Notes: generated from the letters alone by a model not told the origin. Positions 40,441 through 49,123 are shown, counted from the stretch's first letter. The stretch is DNA of 62,070 bases from CAYSYM01 sp964435115 (GCA_964435115.1 CAYSYM010000021.1:1-62070); one strand, 5' to 3'. Numbers and translations: made by a program.

Positions 40441-41210
40441 ACGAGGCGCCGTCGACGCAGGACTTCGCCGGCAAGCTGGCGCTCGTCACGGGGGGCGGGC
40501 GAGGAATCGGCCGCGCCATCGTCCTGGAGCTCGCGGGCCGGGGCGCGGACGTGCTGGTTAACTACCTACGCAACGACGTCGCCGCCGAGAAGACGGCGGC
40601 GGACGCCCGCGCCCTCGGCGTCCGCGCGGACGCGATCCGCGGGCACCTGGGCGACGAGCGTAAGGTCGAGCAACTGTTCGGCGCAGTCCGCGACCGGTAC
40701 GGCCACCTGGACATCCTGGTGAACAACGCCGCCTCGGGCGTCAACCGCCCGGCGCTCGACGTGACCGCCCATCACTGGGATTGGACTGTCAACATCAACG
40801 CGCGCGGCGCCTGGCTCGCCGCGAGGCACGCGGCCCCGCTCATGGCGGGCCGAGGCGGCAAGATCGTCAGCATCTCCAGCCTGGGGTCCGTGCGCGTCCT
40901 GCCAGACTACTTTACTGTCGGCGTCTCGAAAGCAGCGCTCGAGGCTGTGACGCGCTACCTGGCGGTCGAGCTGGCGCCGCTCGGGATCACGGTGAACGCG
41001 GTCTCCGGCGGTCTCGTGGAGACCGACGCCCTGAAAGCCTTCGCGTGGAGCAGCGTCGGGGTCCAGGAGACCCGCCGCCGGATCCCCGCCGGCCGGATGG
41101 TCGAGCCGGGCGACATCGCGCGCGTGGTCGCCTTCCTCTGCAGCGAGGCCGCAGGCATGATCCGCGGCCAGACGATCGTGGTGGACGGCGGTCTGTCGCT
41201 GCTGCTGTAG
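40437..41210 (+). CDS. fabL: Enoyl-[acyl-carrier-protein] reductase, FabL type
   Basis: FabL reduces trans-2-enoyl-ACP with NADPH in the last step of each fatty-acid elongation cycle. The product has 257 residues, a short-chain dehydrogenase: TGGGRGIGRA, NNAASGVNRPAL, catalytic Tyr and Lys in DYFTVGVSKAALEA, VNAVSGGLVETDALKAF and RGQTIVVDGG. The YxxxxxxK spacing and the SISSLGSVRVLP and SGG motifs match B. subtilis FabL rather than FabG or FabI. The TTG start overlaps the osmC stop by four bases, so translation is coupled. Confidence 0.87.
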   Translation: MNEAPSTQDFAGKLALVTGGGRGIGRAIVLELAGRGADVLVNYLRNDVAAEKTAADARALGVRADAIRGHLGDERKVEQLFGAVRDRYGHLDILVNNAASGVNRPALDVTAHHWDWTVNINARGAWLAARHAAPLMAGRGGKIVSISSLGSVRVLPDYFTVGVSKAALEAVTRYLAVELAPLGITVNAVSGGLVETDALKAFAWSSVGVQETRRRIPAGRMVEPGDIARVVAFLCSEAAGMIRGQTIVVDGGLSLLL

Positions 41211-41274
41211 GCTGGGCGCTTCGTGCCCGCTCGTCGTGAGCGGCTCGCGCCGCCCGTCCGTCCCAGCGCTCGGG

Positions 41275-41373
41275 CTACCCGCGGCGTGCGACGCCGATGG
41301 TCTGCCGCTTCTCTTCCAGCTTCTTCGACTTGACGCGGTGCTTCCGCCACGCCACACGCTTGCGCTTGTTCAT
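41275..41373 (-). CDS. 32-residue AURKAIP1/COX24-type protein (bS22/mS38-like ribosomal protein)
   Basis: A minus-strand ATG at 41373 encodes only 32 residues, very basic, beginning MNKRKRVAWRKHRVKSKKLE and ending in ARRG. The pattern KRxR...WRKHR...KKLEEKRR is that of the COX24/AURKAIP1 domain, the homologue of mitochondrial mS38 and of the small bS22 protein found at the 30S decoding-site region in mycobacterial ribosomes. Such genes are usually missed because of length. It is convergent with fabL (64 bases) and divergent from glyA. Confidence 0.75.
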   Translation of the reverse strand: MNKRKRVAWRKHRVKSKKLEEKRQTIGVARRG

Positions 41374-41504
41374 CGGCAGGATTCTACGCGGGCGACGATC
41401 CCCGCCGCTCCACTCGTTGCTCGGGGCCCTGCGGTTTGCCGACCGCGCCCGCCCGGCTGCCCGGCGGCGGGCAGCCACGCCGCTGCTCCCGCCGTGTGGA
41501 GACG

Positions 41505-41626
41505 CATCCTCCGCTCCGCTCAGGATGTGACGGGGACACGCCTCAGGATGGCAGGAACAAGGGCGCAAGAGGCTGGGCTCGGCGAGGATGGCGGCGGCGA
41601 TGCCGCGCGCGACAGGGCGCAGGATG
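41505..41626. repeat. Repeat-like CAGGATG words in the 332-base gap before glyA
   Basis: Within 41374-41705, CAGGATG occurs at 41521, 41544 and 41620 and GAGGATG at 41584. CATCCT (41505-41510) pairs with AGGATG (41522-41527). Read on the minus strand this gives a conceptual peptide of the HPE...ILSGAEDAS type often produced by intergenic repeats. I see no gene apart from the 32-residue one at the left edge. Confidence 0.5.
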
Positions 41627-41674
41627 ACCCTGCAGGAGCGCCGACCCGACGACTGAATGACCCTGGCTCGTTGC

Positions 41675-41680
41675 TACACT
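41675..41680 (+). promoter_or_regulatory. Candidate -10 hexamer for glyA
   Basis: TACACT in context TTGCTACACTGG lies 25 bases before ATG 41706, giving a leader of about 20 bases that includes AGGAG. The same GCTACACTG core precedes the HD gene. Confidence 0.42.
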
Positions 41681-41705
41681 GGCGTGCATCAGGAGAGTTG
41701 TGCCC

Positions 41706-43010
41706 ATGGCGACCGACGTGCGCGCGCTACACGCTGTCGAAGACGATGGAACCGGGCCTGTGACGGGCACCCGACACGGGGCCTCCCTGCGGGCGGTCGA
41801 TCCCGACGTCTGGTCCCTCCTCCAGCGTGACCGTCGGCGCCACACGCGCACCCTCAACTTCATCGCCAGCGAGAACTACGCCTCGCGCGCTGTCCTCGAG
41901 TGCCTCGCGTCCCACCTGAACGTCAAGTACGCCGAGGGGTACCCGCGTGCCCGCTACTACCAGGGGGTCGCCCTCGTCGACGACATCGAGCAGCTCGCCA
42001 TCGATCGGGCCAAGCAGCTCTTCGGCGCCGAGCATGCCAACGTCCAGCCCTACTCCGGCAGCCCGGCCAACATGGCCGTGTACTTCACCCTCCTGAAGCC
42101 GGGCGACACCGTCCTCGGCATGGACCTGACCCACGGCGGCCACCTGACGCACGGCAGCCCGGTCAGCTTCTCCGGCCAGCTCTACACGTTCGTGCACTAC
42201 GGTGTGGACCCGAACACGGAGCTGATCGACTACGACCAGGTGGAGGCGCTGGCGCGCCAGCACAAGCCCAGGCTGATCGTGGCCGGCGCGTCCGCCTACC
42301 CGCGTCTCATCGACTGGGCCCGCTTCCGCCAGATCGCGGACATGGTTGGCGCCCGGTTCATGGCCGATGTCGCCCATATCGCGGGCTTGATCGCTGCCGG
42401 TGTGCACCCGAGCCCGGTGCCGTACGCGGACGTCGTGACCACCACCACGCACAAGAGCCTGCGCGGCCCGCGGGGCGCGCTGATCCTGTGCCGGGCAGAG
42501 CTGGCCAAGGAGATCGACCGGGTCGTCTTCCCCGGCATCCAGGGTGGGCCGCACCTCTCGGTGATCGCCGCCGAAGCCGTATGCTTCCACGAGGCGCTGC
42601 AGCCCGAGTTCCGCGCCTACCAGGCGCAGGTGGTAGCGAACGCCAGGGCGCTGGCGGAAGGGCTGCGCCGGGGCGGGCTCAAGCTAGTGTCGGGCGGCAC
42701 AGATAATCACCTCCTGGTGGCGAAGCTGCTCGACCGTGACTACTCGGGGGCGGTGCTGGCCCGGGCGCTCGAGCGAGCCGGCATCGTCACGAGTAAGTCC
42801 ACCGTCCCGGGTGAGACCCGCAAGCCCTGGTACACCAGCGGGGTGCGGTTCGGGACGCCCGCCGTGACCACGCGCGGTGCGACCGAGCAGCACATGCAGC
42901 GCGTGGCCGAGATCGTCAGCGCGATTGCCGAAGACCCTAGGGACGAGGCCGCCCAGGACCGCCTCCGTGCAGAGGTTGAGGCCATCACTCGCGAGCTGGC
43001 GCCGGTGTAG
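41706..43010 (+). CDS. glyA: Serine hydroxymethyltransferase
   Basis: This PLP enzyme interconverts serine plus tetrahydrofolate with glycine plus methylene-tetrahydrofolate, the main source of one-carbon units. The product has 434 residues. The ~25 N-terminal residues (to DPDVWSLLQ) are an unusual extension. Family motifs are FIASENYASRAVLE, YAEGYPRARYYQG, NVQPYSGSPANMAVY, ADVAHIAGLIAAGVHPSP, the PLP lysine Lys250 in TTTTHKSLRGPRG, and GGPH. ATG 41706 is taken as start; GTG 41700 is closer to the AGGAG and also possible. Confidence 0.93.
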   Translation: MATDVRALHAVEDDGTGPVTGTRHGASLRAVDPDVWSLLQRDRRRHTRTLNFIASENYASRAVLECLASHLNVKYAEGYPRARYYQGVALVDDIEQLAIDRAKQLFGAEHANVQPYSGSPANMAVYFTLLKPGDTVLGMDLTHGGHLTHGSPVSFSGQLYTFVHYGVDPNTELIDYDQVEALARQHKPRLIVAGASAYPRLIDWARFRQIADMVGARFMADVAHIAGLIAAGVHPSPVPYADVVTTTTHKSLRGPRGALILCRAELAKEIDRVVFPGIQGGPHLSVIAAEAVCFHEALQPEFRAYQAQVVANARALAEGLRRGGLKLVSGGTDNHLLVAKLLDRDYSGAVLARALERAGIVTSKSTVPGETRKPWYTSGVRFGTPAVTTRGATEQHMQRVAEIVSAIAEDPRDEAAQDRLRAEVEAITRELAPV

Positions 43011-43048
43011 GTGCACCGCGATCCGCCGAGGGCGGCTTCCCTCAGCGG

Positions 43049-43054
43049 TATCAT
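43049..43054 (+). promoter_or_regulatory. Candidate -10 hexamer for nfeD
   Basis: TATCAT lies 93 bases before ATG 43148 and directly before a GTG in the same frame (43055), so either start could be served. No -35 match. Confidence 0.33.
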
Positions 43055-43147
43055 GTGAGTGTGCAGAGAGCAGGCGCGGGTCTAGGCCCGGCGTGGGCCG
43101 CCTCTGGTGGGGCCCGCGTCCCTCGCACGCGGGGGAGTGGGCGCCAA

Positions 43148-44596
43148 ATGCTGAGGCGGTCGCTGAGTGTGCTCCTCGTGGCGGCTGGACTGGCGCTTTC
43201 ATTCGCCAGCGCGAGCGCTCAGGAAGGGTCCCAGGTCGTGGTTGGCGAGATCAAGGGGATCATCAACCCGGTCATGGCCGGCTACGTCTCGCGCACGATT
43301 GACGAAGCCGAGCGCTCCAACGCCGCGGCGGTGATCTTCTCCATGGACACGCCCGGCGGCCTGTCTGACGCGATGCGCGACATCAACCAGCGCATCCTGG
43401 CAGCACGCGTGCCGGTCGTCGTCTACGTGTCTCCCGGCGGCGCGCGCGCCGGCTCGGCGGGCGTCTACATCACCTACGCCGCGCACGTCGCGGCCATGGC
43501 GCCAACCACCAACATCGGCTCGGCAACCCCCGTCGCGCTGGGTGAGGGCGGCGAGCAGCAGCTCTCGCCCGAGATGCGGGCCAAGGTGACCAACGACGCC
43601 GTGGCGCAGATCCGCGCGCTGGCCGAGCTGCGGGTCCGCAACGCGGATTGGGCCGAGTACGCCGTCCGCGAAGGCGGGAACCTTCAGGCGAGCGAGGCGC
43701 TGAAACAGAACGTCGTGGACTACGTTGCGACCGACCTGCCCGACCTACTGCGCCAGATGGACGGCCGGCGCGTCCAGCTCGAGAGCGGCGAAGTGACGCT
43801 GCGCACAGCCGGCGCTACCACGCGCGCGGAGCCCATGTCGCCCGTCGAGAGCTTCCTGCTCACCATCACCAACCCTACGATCGCCTACATCCTGCTGAGC
43901 CTGGGCAGCCTCGGCCTCATCCTGGAGCTGTACAACCCTGGCTCGGTGTTCCCCGGCGTCATCGGTGGGATCAGCCTGCTGCTCGCCTTCTACGCGCTGG
44001 GCACACTGCCGGTGAACTTCGCGGGCCTCGCCCTGCTGGCGTTCGGGATCTTGCTGTTCGCGCTGGAGCCGTTCGTGGCGTCCCAGGGGATCCTCGCGGT
44101 TGGTGGCGCCGTGGCGTTCGCCATCGGCTCCCTCCTGCTCGTCAACGTGCCAGAGTCGGCGCCCTTCCTCCAGGTGTCCCAGGTGGCGGTGGCAGCTATG
44201 ACCTCGCTCATGCTGACCTTCTTCCTGGTGGTGCTTGGCGCCGTGCTGCGCTCTCGACGCCGGAAGGTGGTCACCGGACGGGAGGGGCTGGTGGGGGCCG
44301 CTGGCGTGGCACGGACCGAGCTGCTGCCAGGCAAGGAAGGGATCGTGCACCTGCAGGGCGAGCTGTGGCGGGCAGAGACCACTGGAGCGGCGATCCCCAG
44401 CGGCGAGTCGGTCGTCGTCGAGCGTGAGGAGCACCTGGTCGTGTACGTCAGGCCGGCATCGCAGCCTGCCGCACCGTCTCACGGTCCAGCCGCGCGCCGG
44501 TCCACCCCGTCGTCGCGGGTAGCCAGGGCACGCGATGCAGGGCGACCGGTGCGCCTCATCCAGCGCGACGAGGTTCAGGCTAAGACCGCGGACTGA
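43148..44596 (+). CDS. NfeD-type membrane protease/stomatin partner (long form, ClpP-like)
   Basis: The product has 482 residues from ATG 43148, which begins directly with a signal-like segment (SLSVLLVAAGLALSFASASA); a GTG at 43055 would add 31 residues. The ClpP-like S49 domain has VIFSMDTPGGLSDAM, the probable catalytic serine in GGARAGSAGVYIT and the lysine in PEMRAKVTNDAVA. Then come four or five membrane segments (~260-390) and an OB-fold tail (GREGLVGAAGVA...GIVHLQGELWRAE). Long-form NfeD proteins cleave stomatin-family partners in membranes. No stomatin gene is adjacent here. The C-terminus is disordered and basic. Confidence 0.88.
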   Translation: MLRRSLSVLLVAAGLALSFASASAQEGSQVVVGEIKGIINPVMAGYVSRTIDEAERSNAAAVIFSMDTPGGLSDAMRDINQRILAARVPVVVYVSPGGARAGSAGVYITYAAHVAAMAPTTNIGSATPVALGEGGEQQLSPEMRAKVTNDAVAQIRALAELRVRNADWAEYAVREGGNLQASEALKQNVVDYVATDLPDLLRQMDGRRVQLESGEVTLRTAGATTRAEPMSPVESFLLTITNPTIAYILLSLGSLGLILELYNPGSVFPGVIGGISLLLAFYALGTLPVNFAGLALLAFGILLFALEPFVASQGILAVGGAVAFAIGSLLLVNVPESAPFLQVSQVAVAAMTSLMLTFFLVVLGAVLRSRRRKVVTGREGLVGAAGVARTELLPGKEGIVHLQGELWRAETTGAAIPSGESVVVEREEHLVVYVRPASQPAAPSHGPAARRSTPSSRVARARDAGRPVRLIQRDEVQAKTAD

Positions 44597-44641
44597 GCGC
44601 GTGGCCCTCAGTCCTGAAGAACATCGTGAGGCGAGAGAGCT

Positions 44642-45946
44642 GTGACCACCATCGCCGAGGTCAAGGGGCGGCAGATCCTGGACTCACGCGGCAATCCCAC
44701 CCTGGAGGTCGACGTCCGTCTCGAAGATGGCCCCATTGGCCGAGCGGCGGTCCCGTCCGGGGCGTCGACTGGCGCGCACGAGGCGCTCGAGCTGCGAGAC
44801 CGGGCTGAGCCTGCTTACGGCGGCAAGGGCGTCCTGGCGGCGGTGCGCAACGTCGAAGAGCGCATCGCGCCCGCGCTGCGCGGCCGTTCAGCGCTGGACC
44901 AGCGGGCGATCGATCGCCTCCTGCTCGACCTGGACGGGACGCCGAACAAGAGCAGCCTGGGCGCCAACGCGATCCTGGGCGTCTCGCTCGCCGTCATGCG
45001 TGCCGCGGCTCTCTGCCAGCAGCAGGCCATCCACCGCTACGTCGGCGGGATCGAGGCACGCACCTTGCCGGTTCCCCAGATGAACATCCTCAACGGCGGG
45101 AAGCATGCCGAGGACTCCACGGACTTCCAGGAATTCATGGTGCTGCCGGTCGGCGCGTCCAGCTTCGCCGAGGCGCTGCGCTGGGGCGCGGAGGTCTACC
45201 ACGCCCTGCACGCCGAACTGAGGAGCGGCGGGCTGGGGACGGGCATTGGCGACGAGGGTGGCTTCGCGCCGAGCCTGCCGAGCAATCGCGAGGCCCTGGA
45301 GATCATCCTGCGGGCAATCGAGCGGGCCGGCTACCGCCCGGGCGACCAGGTGGCCCTCGCCCTGGACGTGGCCGCCACCGAGCTGTTCGAGGACGGCCGC
45401 TACGTGCTGGCACGGGAAGGAACAACCAGGACCGGCCTGGAGATGGTCGACCTGTACGAGCGGCTGTGCGTGGAGTATCCCATCGTCTCCCTTGAGGACG
45501 GCCTGGCGGAGGACGACTGGGAAACCTGGACGCTGCTCACCCGGCGGCTGGGCGACCGCGTCCAGCTCGTCGGAGACGATCTCTTCGTCACGAACACCGA
45601 GCGGCTCGAGCGTGGGATCGCGGAAGGGGCGGCCAACGCCATCCTGATCAAGGTCAACCAGATCGGCACCGTGACCGAGACGCTCGAGGCCATCGAGCTG
45701 GCGAGGTCGGCTGGGATGGCCACCGTCATCTCGCACCGGTCCGGGGAGACCGAGGACACCACCATCGCCGACCTCGCGGTCGGCACGAACGCCGGGCAGA
45801 TCAAGACCGGCGCGCCCGCTCGAGGCGAGCGGGTGAACAAGTACAACCAGCTCCTGCGGATCGAGGAGCAGCTCGGCGCGGCCGCTCGCTACGCCGGGCA
45901 GCGAGCGTTTAGACGCGCCGAGAAGTCGTTGGTCGCTAGTCGGTAG
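44642..45946 (+). CDS. eno: Enolase
   Basis: Enolase converts 2-phosphoglycerate to phosphoenolpyruvate. The product has 434 residues from GTG 44642. Motifs are GRQILDSRGNPTLEVDV, AAVPSGASTGAHEALELRD, NILNGGKHAEDSTDFQEFMVLP, GDEGGFAPSL, the metal ligands in ALDVAATELF and SLEDGLAEDDW, the catalytic lysine in ILIKVNQIGTVTET, and SHRSGETEDT. The last ~10 residues (RRAEKSLVASR) extend past the usual end and are encoded by the repeat-rich sequence that also fills the gap to gap. It is the first of four lower-glycolysis genes in order. Confidence 0.95.
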   Translation: MTTIAEVKGRQILDSRGNPTLEVDVRLEDGPIGRAAVPSGASTGAHEALELRDRAEPAYGGKGVLAAVRNVEERIAPALRGRSALDQRAIDRLLLDLDGTPNKSSLGANAILGVSLAVMRAAALCQQQAIHRYVGGIEARTLPVPQMNILNGGKHAEDSTDFQEFMVLPVGASSFAEALRWGAEVYHALHAELRSGGLGTGIGDEGGFAPSLPSNREALEIILRAIERAGYRPGDQVALALDVAATELFEDGRYVLAREGTTRTGLEMVDLYERLCVEYPIVSLEDGLAEDDWETWTLLTRRLGDRVQLVGDDLFVTNTERLERGIAEGAANAILIKVNQIGTVTETLEAIELARSAGMATVISHRSGETEDTTIADLAVGTNAGQIKTGAPARGERVNKYNQLLRIEEQLGAAARYAGQRAFRRAEKSLVASR

Positions 45947-46043
45947 TCTCTCTCGCCACCAGTCATCAGCCAGTCGTCGTCGCACGCTGGTTGCCGGTCA
46001 CAGGTCGGTCCCTGTGCGCGACTGGTGGCGCAAGGTGAGAGAC
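45946..46043 (+). repeat. Large imperfect inverted repeat between eno and gap
   Basis: GCCACCAGTC (45955-45964) pairs with GACTGGTGGC (46020-46029), and the outer GTCTCTC (45946-45952) with GAGAGAC (46037-46043). Inside, CACAGG (45999-46004) pairs with CCTGTG (46011-46016). GAGAGACGAC is repeated at 46037 and 46065, and GCGACTGG at 46018 and 46053. It may be an eno terminator, a gap leader, or a decayed repeat element. Confidence 0.6.
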
Positions 46044-46097
46044 GACCGAATGGCGACTGGAGACGAGAGACGACGCATGAAGGGAGAATGTGACGAC

Positions 46098-47153
46098 GTG
46101 GCTGTGCGGGTAGGCATTAACGGGTTCGGACGGATCGGCCGCCAGGCCCTCAAGGCGCTGATCGAGCGCCACCCCGACGACGTGCAGGTCGTCGGCATCA
46201 ACGACCTTTTCGACACGCAGACCAACGCCCACCTGTTCAAGTACGACTCGAACTACGGCCCGTACCAGGGCACGGTGGAGGCCCACGAGAGCACGTTCGT
46301 CATCGACGGACGCGAGATCCAGGTGAGCGCCGAGCGCGACCCGGCCGCCGTGCCGTGGAAGAAGTGGGGGGTGGACATCGTCATCGAGTCCACCGGCCTC
46401 TTCACCGACGCCACCAGGGCGAGGGCGCACCTCGACGCCGGCGCGAAGAAGGTGCTGATCTCGGCCCCGGCCAAGAACGAGGACATCACCATCGTCCTGG
46501 GCGTCAACGAGGACCAGTATGATCCGGCCCAGCACACCATCATCTCCAACGCCTCCTGCACCACCAATGGGCTGGCGCCGGTGGCGAAGGTGCTGTTCGA
46601 TCGCTGGGGCATCCAGAAAGGACTGCTGACCACCATTCACGCCTATACGAACTCGCAGCGCTTGCTCGACCTGGCGGCGAAGGACCTGCGTGACGCGCGA
46701 GCGGCGGGGCTGAACATCGTCCCCGCTGAGACGGGCGCCGCGCGGGCCGTGGGGCTGGTGATCCCCCAGTTGAAGGGGCGCTTCGGAGGCATGGCGTTCC
46801 GCGTGCCCGTCTCAACCGTGTCGATCATCGACTTCACCGCCGTGCTCGAGCAACCGGAGGTGACCAAGGAAGAGGTCAATGCGACGATGCGCGACTACGC
46901 GGACGGCAAGATGAAGGGCATCCTGGGCTACACCGAGGAGCCGCTCGTCTCCACCGACCTGAAGGGCGACGACCGGTCTTCCATCTTCAGCGCCCTCGAC
47001 ACGCTGGTCGTCGGTGGTAACCTCGTGAAGGTCCTGAGCTGGTACGACAACGAGTGGGGCTACGCCTGCCGCCTCGCCGACCTGACGGCGTTCGTGGCCG
47101 AGCGGATGGGCACGCGCGCCACTACTCGCCAGCCGGCCGGGGTGGCGTCCTGA
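46098..47153 (+). CDS. gap: Glyceraldehyde-3-phosphate dehydrogenase
   Basis: This enzyme oxidises glyceraldehyde 3-phosphate to 1,3-bisphosphoglycerate with NAD(P). The product has 351 residues from GTG 46098 (AVRVGINGFGRIGR follows); ATG 46077 with a seven-residue longer N-terminus is possible, and AGGGAG at 46081 could serve GTG 46098. Motifs are the nucleotide-binding GINGFGRIG, the catalytic cysteine Cys154 in SNASCTTNGLAP, the histidine in TTIHAYTNSQRLLDL, and WYDNEWGYACRL. A short polar tail follows. Its stop overlaps the putative CTG start of pgk. Confidence 0.94.
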   Translation: MAVRVGINGFGRIGRQALKALIERHPDDVQVVGINDLFDTQTNAHLFKYDSNYGPYQGTVEAHESTFVIDGREIQVSAERDPAAVPWKKWGVDIVIESTGLFTDATRARAHLDAGAKKVLISAPAKNEDITIVLGVNEDQYDPAQHTIISNASCTTNGLAPVAKVLFDRWGIQKGLLTTIHAYTNSQRLLDLAAKDLRDARAAGLNIVPAETGAARAVGLVIPQLKGRFGGMAFRVPVSTVSIIDFTAVLEQPEVTKEEVNATMRDYADGKMKGILGYTEEPLVSTDLKGDDRSSIFSALDTLVVGGNLVKVLSWYDNEWGYACRLADLTAFVAERMGTRATTRQPAGVAS

Positions 47154-48340
47154 CACGGACCTGTACCATCCGCGACGTGGACTGGGGCGGCAAGACCGCC
47201 CTGGTCCGCGTGGACTTCAACGTCCCCATGCAGGACGGCCGCGTGGCGGACGACAGCCGCATTCGGGCCGCGCTGCCGACGATCGACTACCTGCGCGGGC
47301 GCGGCGCAAGGGTTGTGCTGCTGTCCCATCTCGGGCGGCCCAAGGGCAGGCCCGACCCGAAGTACTCACTCGAGCCCGTAGCCGAGCGGCTGGGCGAGCT
47401 GCGGGGGATCCCGGTGCCCTTTGCCGGCGACTGCGTCGGCCCAATCGCCGAAGCCGCGGTGAAGATGATCCAGCCAGGCGAGGTGGTGCTTCTGGAGAAC
47501 CTCCGGTTCCACGCCGAGGAGGAGACCAACGATCCCACCTTTGCACGGCAGCTCGCCGGCCTGGGCGATGTGTTCGTGAACGATGCATTCGGCGCCGCGC
47601 ACCGGGCCCACGCTTCCACCGAGGCGATCACGCACGAGCTGCCGTCGGTGGCCGGCCTCCTAATGGAGAAGGAAGTCTGGGCGCTGGGCTCGGCCCTGAA
47701 CGATCCACAGCGCCCGTTCGTCGCCATCATCGGAGGCGCCAAGGTGTCGACCAAGCTGGGCGTGCTGCGCACCCTGCTCGACCGCGTCGACGCGCTCCTC
47801 ATCGGCGGCGGAATGGCGAACACGTTCCTGAAAGCGCAGGGCTACGAGGTGGGCAGGAGCCTGCTCGAAGCGGAGCTGGTGCCGCAGGCACGCGAACTGC
47901 TGGAGCAGGCGCGTCGGCGCGGCCTGAAGCTGGTGCTGCCAACCGACGTGATGGTCACGACGAGCCTGGAGGGCGACGGCCCGGTTCGCGTGGCGGCCGC
48001 GGGCGAGGTACAGCCTGACGAGCTGATCGCCGACATCGGCCCGCTCTCGGCGCAGGCCTACCAGGAGGAGATCCGGAGCGCGGGCACCGTCCTGTGGAAC
48101 GGGCCGATGGGTGTCTTCGAGCGTCCAGCGTTCGCCTCGGGCACGCTGGCCATTGCGCGCGCCATGGCCGACTCACAGGCGACGACAATCGTCGGCGGCG
48201 GGGAGTCCGTCCAGGCGGTGGAGGAGGCAGGCGTTGCCGAGCGGCTCACCCACGTCTCCACGGGCGGCGGCGCCTCGCTGGAGTTCATCGAAGGCAGAAC
48301 CCTGCCGGGCGTGGCGGCGCTCAGGAGCGACTGCTCGTGA
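47150..48340 (+). CDS. pgk: Phosphoglycerate kinase, probable CTG start
   Basis: Pgk transfers phosphate from 1,3-bisphosphoglycerate to ADP. About 396 residues, the family size: RDVDWGGKTALVRVDFNVP, LLSHLGRPKG, LLENLRFHAEEE, VNDAFGAAHRAHAS, IGGAKVSTK, LWNGPMGVFE and TIVGGGESVQAVEEAG. No ATG, GTG or TTG lies in frame at the expected position. A CTG at 47150 overlaps the gap stop (CTGA) with GGGGTGG upstream and gives the normal N-terminus (LTRTCTIRDVDW). Alternatives are GTG 47177, which would cut into the first strand, or an ATG at 47054 inside gap. Confidence 0.9.
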   Translation: MTRTCTIRDVDWGGKTALVRVDFNVPMQDGRVADDSRIRAALPTIDYLRGRGARVVLLSHLGRPKGRPDPKYSLEPVAERLGELRGIPVPFAGDCVGPIAEAAVKMIQPGEVVLLENLRFHAEEETNDPTFARQLAGLGDVFVNDAFGAAHRAHASTEAITHELPSVAGLLMEKEVWALGSALNDPQRPFVAIIGGAKVSTKLGVLRTLLDRVDALLIGGGMANTFLKAQGYEVGRSLLEAELVPQARELLEQARRRGLKLVLPTDVMVTTSLEGDGPVRVAAAGEVQPDELIADIGPLSAQAYQEEIRSAGTVLWNGPMGVFERPAFASGTLAIARAMADSQATTIVGGGESVQAVEEAGVAERLTHVSTGGGASLEFIEGRTLPGVAALRSDCS

Positions 48341-49101
48341 AGCGCCGCACGCCCATCGTGGCGGGCAACTGGAAGATGCACACCACCATCGCCGAAGGCC
48401 TGGCACTGGTGGACGCCATGCTGCCCCGCCTCCAGGCGCTGGACGGCGTGGAGCGCGTGGTGTGCCCACCCTTCGTCTCGCTCGCGGCCGTCGCCGATCG
48501 ACTCCGCGGGACAGCGATCAAGGTTGGCGCACAGAACGTCCACCCCGAGCCGCGGGGCGCGTTCACCGGCGAGGTTGCGCCAGGGATGCTGGCCGATCTC
48601 GCGGCCTACGTGATCGTCGGGCATTCCGAGCGGCGCCAGTACTTCTGCGAGGACGACGCCTTCGTGAACCGCAAGGTGAAGGCAGCGCTCGCGGCCCGGC
48701 TGAGGCCGATCGTCTGTGTGGGCGAGAGTCTCGACCAGCATGAGCGTGGCGAGACCGAGGAGGTCGTGGTGCGCCAGACACGCGCCGCGCTCGACGGCGT
48801 AGCAGACCTCTCCAACCTCGTCCTCGCCTATGAGCCGATCTGGGCGATTGGGACGGGGCGCGCGGCGACTGCGGACGGAGCGAATGGGACGATCGGGCTG
48901 ATCCGTGAAGCGGTGGCAGGTCTGCAGGGCCGCCAGGCGGCCGACGGCTTGCGCATCCAGTACGGTGGCAGCGTCACCGCCGAGAACTTTGGCGCGTTCG
49001 TCGCCCAGCCCCAGATCGATGGCGCCCTGGTTGGCGGCGCAAGTCTGAAGCCGGACCAGTTCGTAGAGATCGTCCGACTGGCGCGGGACGCCAGCCGCTG
49101 A
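48337..49101 (+). CDS. tpiA: Triosephosphate isomerase
   Basis: This enzyme interconverts dihydroxyacetone phosphate and glyceraldehyde 3-phosphate. The product has 254 residues from GTG 48337, overlapping the pgk stop (GTGA), with AGGAG at 48323-48327. Catalytic residues are visible: Lys in IVAGNWKMH, His in IVGHSERRQYF, Glu in LAYEPIWAIGTG, and the phosphate-binding loop IQYGGSVTAEN and GALVGGASL. It is the fourth gene of the eno-gap-pgk-tpiA series. Confidence 0.95.
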   Translation: MKRRTPIVAGNWKMHTTIAEGLALVDAMLPRLQALDGVERVVCPPFVSLAAVADRLRGTAIKVGAQNVHPEPRGAFTGEVAPGMLADLAAYVIVGHSERRQYFCEDDAFVNRKVKAALAARLRPIVCVGESLDQHERGETEEVVVRQTRAALDGVADLSNLVLAYEPIWAIGTGRAATADGANGTIGLIREAVAGLQGRQAADGLRIQYGGSVTAENFGAFVAQPQIDGALVGGASLKPDQFVEIVRLARDASR

Positions 49102-49123
49102 CCGCTTTCCACGCCGTCCTGCC

